Source: JBBSOK01 sp038259825 (GTDB lineage Bacteria; Bacteroidota; Bacteroidia; Flavobacteriales; Flavobacteriaceae). From it: 8,130 nt of DNA. The stretch spans positions 1 to 8,130 of the forward strand of contig JBBSOK010000120.1 of assembly GCA_038259825.1 (NCBI GenBank), in the 5' to 3' direction. Below the pieces are notes generated by a model. That model was given only the letters and a program-made list of their open reading frames with translations. It did not search any database and was not told where the DNA came from. This document shows, one piece after another, positions 6,648 to 8,130 of the stretch; the stretch's first letter is position 1, and every line of letters starts with the position of its first letter. The position numbers were made by a program, and so were the translations under genes.

Positions 6648-6678
6648 TTTTTAAACACTAGAATATGGGTTAGATTTA
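6636..6678 (+). promoter_or_regulatory. Possible plus-strand promoter sharing the same operator
   Basis: Because the operator is symmetrical it can also face right. Exactly 23 nt downstream on the plus strand is TAGATTTA (6671-6678), matching TAnnTTTG except for the last base. A transcript from here would start near 6683 and reach the lipoprotein gene after a leader of about 240 nt. The mismatch and the long leader make this weaker than the minus-strand promoter. Confidence 0.35.
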
Positions 6679-6920
6679 CTCTATTATTTTAAGTATTGAC
6701 ACCTAATTAATTATTGTTCAACCTTATAAAAAATCACTTTGAATGATGCTTTATAAACTTGATTATATCAAATTTATATATGAATGTTAAAATGGTATTT
6801 GATGCAATAGTAAAAAGCAAAACGTACCATTCATCAAATGTTAGCGGTAATAATGAAAAAAAAAGTAAACAGAAAAAGCTACTGTAGAAAATCTTAGTTT
6901 GAAATGAAAAAATAATAATT
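6679..6920 (+). other. Leader or spacer before the lipoprotein gene
   Basis: About 240 nt of AT-rich DNA. Apart from the tiny ORF at 6780-6887 it holds TTGAT/ATCAA arms with a 3-nt spacer (6759-6771) and two imperfect -7 elements: TCACTTTG (6734-6741) with a TTG 17 nt upstream, and TTAGTTTG (6894-6901) about 20 nt before the lipoprotein start, which lacks a TTG at -33. Any of these could start the lipoprotein transcript; none is convincing. I see no known riboswitch or RNA gene. Confidence 0.35.
6780..6887 (+). CDS. Possible 35-residue basic small protein
   Basis: An ATG at 6780 opens a 35-codon frame ending in TAG (6885-6887). The product begins MNVKMVFDAIVKSKTYHSSN and ends in a very basic tail with KKSKQKK. 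It has no signal peptide, membrane segment or domain that I recognise. A second in-frame ATG at 6792 (Met5) is an equally likely start. The composition looks protein-like (D, S, N, V and K spread evenly, with the As concentrated in the basic tail), and the frame lies in the gap between the promoter at 6636-6678 and the lipoprotein gene. An ORF this short can easily arise by chance in AT-rich DNA; only conservation would settle it. Confidence 0.3.
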   Translation: MNVKMVFDAIVKSKTYHSSNVSGNNEKKSKQKKLL

Positions 6921-7565
6921 ATGAAAAATCCTATACTTTTGTCTTACCTATTGTTTCTGTCTTTATTTTTGGCAGGATGCGGCTCAACAAAACTAATCCA
7001 ACAATATAAAAATCCTGATACAGTAAATTTTCAGGCAAATAAAGTGCTCATTGTTGGTATTTCCGCAGACAAGGAATTACGACGCACTTTTGAAAAAAAG
7101 ATGATGGAATCTTTAGAAAAAGAAGATGTAATAGCCGTAAAAAGTATTGATTTTTTTGAGAAATCTTTTACAGATAACCAACAATCCTTAAAACAACTTA
7201 ACGATATTGAAAACAGTTTGCTTGAAGCAGGGTTTGATGCTATTTTATTTACGAAGATAACGGGTAAAGAAAGTCGCGCCGCAGTTGTAGATGCCTACGT
7301 AAACTTTGCTAAGAACTATCAAACTTTTGAAGATTATTATCTTGGAAATCAACATCTTTATTTTAAAGAGCAGCAGGAGCGATACCAAGTTTATACTACT
7401 GAAACATCACTGTTTTGTATTTGTCCTGGCAAAGAGCGCGAACTTCTTTGGAGAGGGGAAATTGAAGTTGTAGATGCTAATAAAGTAAATCAGAATTTAA
7501 ATACATACGTCAATATTTTATTTAAAACTTTAGAGGAAAATAACCTTTTAGTATTGAAAGAGTAA
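6921..7565 (+). CDS. Hypothetical lipoprotein with LAGC lipobox
   Basis: A 214-residue protein with a signal peptidase II signal: a short N-region, hydrophobic residues 5-17, then the lipobox LAGC with Cys20 as the lipidated residue. The following residues GSTKLIQQ lack the acidic surface-export signal known from Bacteroidota, so a periplasm-facing anchor is more likely than surface display. The mature part is a mixed alpha/beta domain (KVLIVGISAD at 41-50, FDAILFTKITG at 105-115, ELLWRGEIEVVD at 174-185), resembling small Bacteroidota lipoproteins of unknown function. A CICPG segment (166-170) gives two nearby cysteines that might form a disulfide or bind metal. It stands alone on the plus strand between the osmC/LOG promoter and a convergent Usp gene. 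I do not recognise a specific function. Confidence 0.85.
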   Translation: MKNPILLSYLLFLSLFLAGCGSTKLIQQYKNPDTVNFQANKVLIVGISADKELRRTFEKKMMESLEKEDVIAVKSIDFFEKSFTDNQQSLKQLNDIENSLLEAGFDAILFTKITGKESRAAVVDAYVNFAKNYQTFEDYYLGNQHLYFKEQQERYQVYTTETSLFCICPGKERELLWRGEIEVVDANKVNQNLNTYVNILFKTLEENNLLVLKE

Positions 7566-7689
7566 TTTGATAATTTTCTAATTAAATCACCATTTTTAAA
7601 ATATAGAATATATTGACACGCTAATTTCTTAACCACTTTTAAATGTATGAATAGTAAACAGGAAAATCCTAAAATTAGCTTTCTGAATT

Positions 7690-8130
7690 TTACCGGTGCA
7701 TAAATAATAATGGAATATATGTACCATATGCTAATTGCGAAGATTGTGAACCAAATAATAATCGCTCTAAAAAAGTTTCTTTTTCAATAAAAGCAGCGTG
7801 AAGATCTACTTTTAAAAGCTGCGTTGCAGTATTTACTGCAACCAAACCAGGAATTGTGTTGAGACAATAATATGTGTAAGGATGTTCTGGAAAAAGTTCT
7901 TTTATACATTCATTATCTTCTTTTCTAAACAATGCAAGGTCATCCTCATCCAATTCTAAAACATTCAATTCACATTGGTGCATATTCAGCATTTCTTTAA
8001 ATATTTGAATACCTCTAAATGAAAAATCCTCGCACCTTTGTGTAGAGAACAGAACACTTTTCACATTTGTATATGTGTAGTCTTCAGGAATAGTAAGAGT
8101 AGGGCATTCTAAGTTTCGTATTACTTGTAA
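7690..8130 (-). CDS. Universal stress protein, C-terminal part, cut by the window edge
   Basis: The frame runs open to the right edge, so only the last 146 codons are present. The segment at the edge, LQVIRNLECPTLTIPEDY, is the end of a first Usp domain (compare LQVIKYVNCPVLAVP in the first Usp gene). It is followed by the complete second domain, from NVKSVLFSTQ to the stop at 7692-7690. A start at the GTG at 8064-8062 would cut through the inter-domain linker and is not the real start. The second domain lacks the G-2x-G-9x-G signature; its equivalent region reads HAAFIEKETFLERLLFGS. This makes a fourth tandem Usp gene in the window, facing the lipoprotein gene with 124 nt between their stops. 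Function as for the other Usp proteins. Confidence 0.88.
   Translation of the reverse strand, partial: LQVIRNLECPTLTIPEDYTYTNVKSVLFSTQRCEDFSFRGIQIFKEMLNMHQCELNVLELDEDDLALFRKEDNECIKELFPEHPYTYYCLNTIPGLVAVNTATQLLKVDLHAAFIEKETFLERLLFGSQSSQLAYGTYIPLLFMHR

Noticed and set aside
6437..6658. Minus-strand ORF of 73 codons as an independent small protein
   Set aside because: Its second half is the OsmC N-terminus and its first half overlaps the operator and the predicted transcription start, so only the part from 6559 is likely ever coding.
6759..6771. TTGAT/ATCAA inverted arms resembling an FNR box
   Set aside because: The spacer is 3 nt rather than 4, and the surroundings are so AT-rich that short symmetric arms are expected by chance.
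6694..7619. TATTGACAC repeated at 6694-6702 and 7611-7619, each containing TTGACA
   Set aside because: Nine bases is too short to call a repeat at this distance, no -10 or -7 element follows at proper spacing, and the second copy lies between convergent gene ends.
7620..7679. Inverted repeat GCTAATTT (7620-7627) and AAATTAGC (7672-7679) between the convergent genes
   Set aside because: The loop is 44 nt, the arms are AT-rich and there is no T run, so it is not supported as a bidirectional terminator.

Overview
The window looks like chromosomal DNA of a member of the Bacteroidota, probably class Flavobacteriia. The pointers are a strongly AT-rich sequence, start codons with almost no Shine-Dalgarno sequence, promoter elements of the TAnnTTTG type, and protein families in their usual Bacteroidota form (tandem two-domain universal stress proteins, a LAGC lipoprotein, a TIGR00730-type LOG protein). 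This assignment is an inference; no rRNA or other taxonomic marker is present.

Layout. Positions 1-420 hold no gene but end in a good promoter: a perfect TGACAATTGTCA palindrome exactly 23 nt upstream of a TATTTTTG -7 element. It leads into three consecutive two-domain universal stress protein (USP) genes (421-3020). After a short hairpin-containing gap comes a tightly coupled pair (3147-5355): an ATP-cone domain fused to an Mrr-like PD-(D/E)xK nuclease domain, then, after one base, a metallo-beta-lactamase/beta-CASP RNase. A LOG-family phosphoribohydrolase (5352-6098, minus) converges on the RNase with overlapping stop codons.

Upstream of the LOG gene, on the same strand, lies a gene remnant that a plain ORF search misses: an OsmC-family peroxidase (6121-6559, minus) broken by three in-frame stops and one frameshift in a T tract, yet readable from end to end. 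Its promoter appears intact. It carries the same TGAC-N4-GTCA site, again exactly 23 nt from a perfect TAnnTTTG (TAAATTTG), so it may now serve mainly the LOG gene. The same site has a weaker -7 match at the mirror position on the plus strand. That strand then runs through about 240 nt with one tiny possible ORF (6780-6887) to a lipoprotein gene (6921-7565). The right edge carries the C-terminal part of a fourth USP (7690-8130, minus), which continues beyond the window.

How it fits together (inference). Repeated operator/promoter units with Crp/Fnr-like geometry (site centred near -41.5) suggest that the USP operon and the osmC-LOG operon belong to one stress or low-oxygen regulon. The ATP-cone nuclease/RNase pair sits inside this stress island and is the least described part. 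No mobile element, CRISPR array, tRNA or rRNA was seen.
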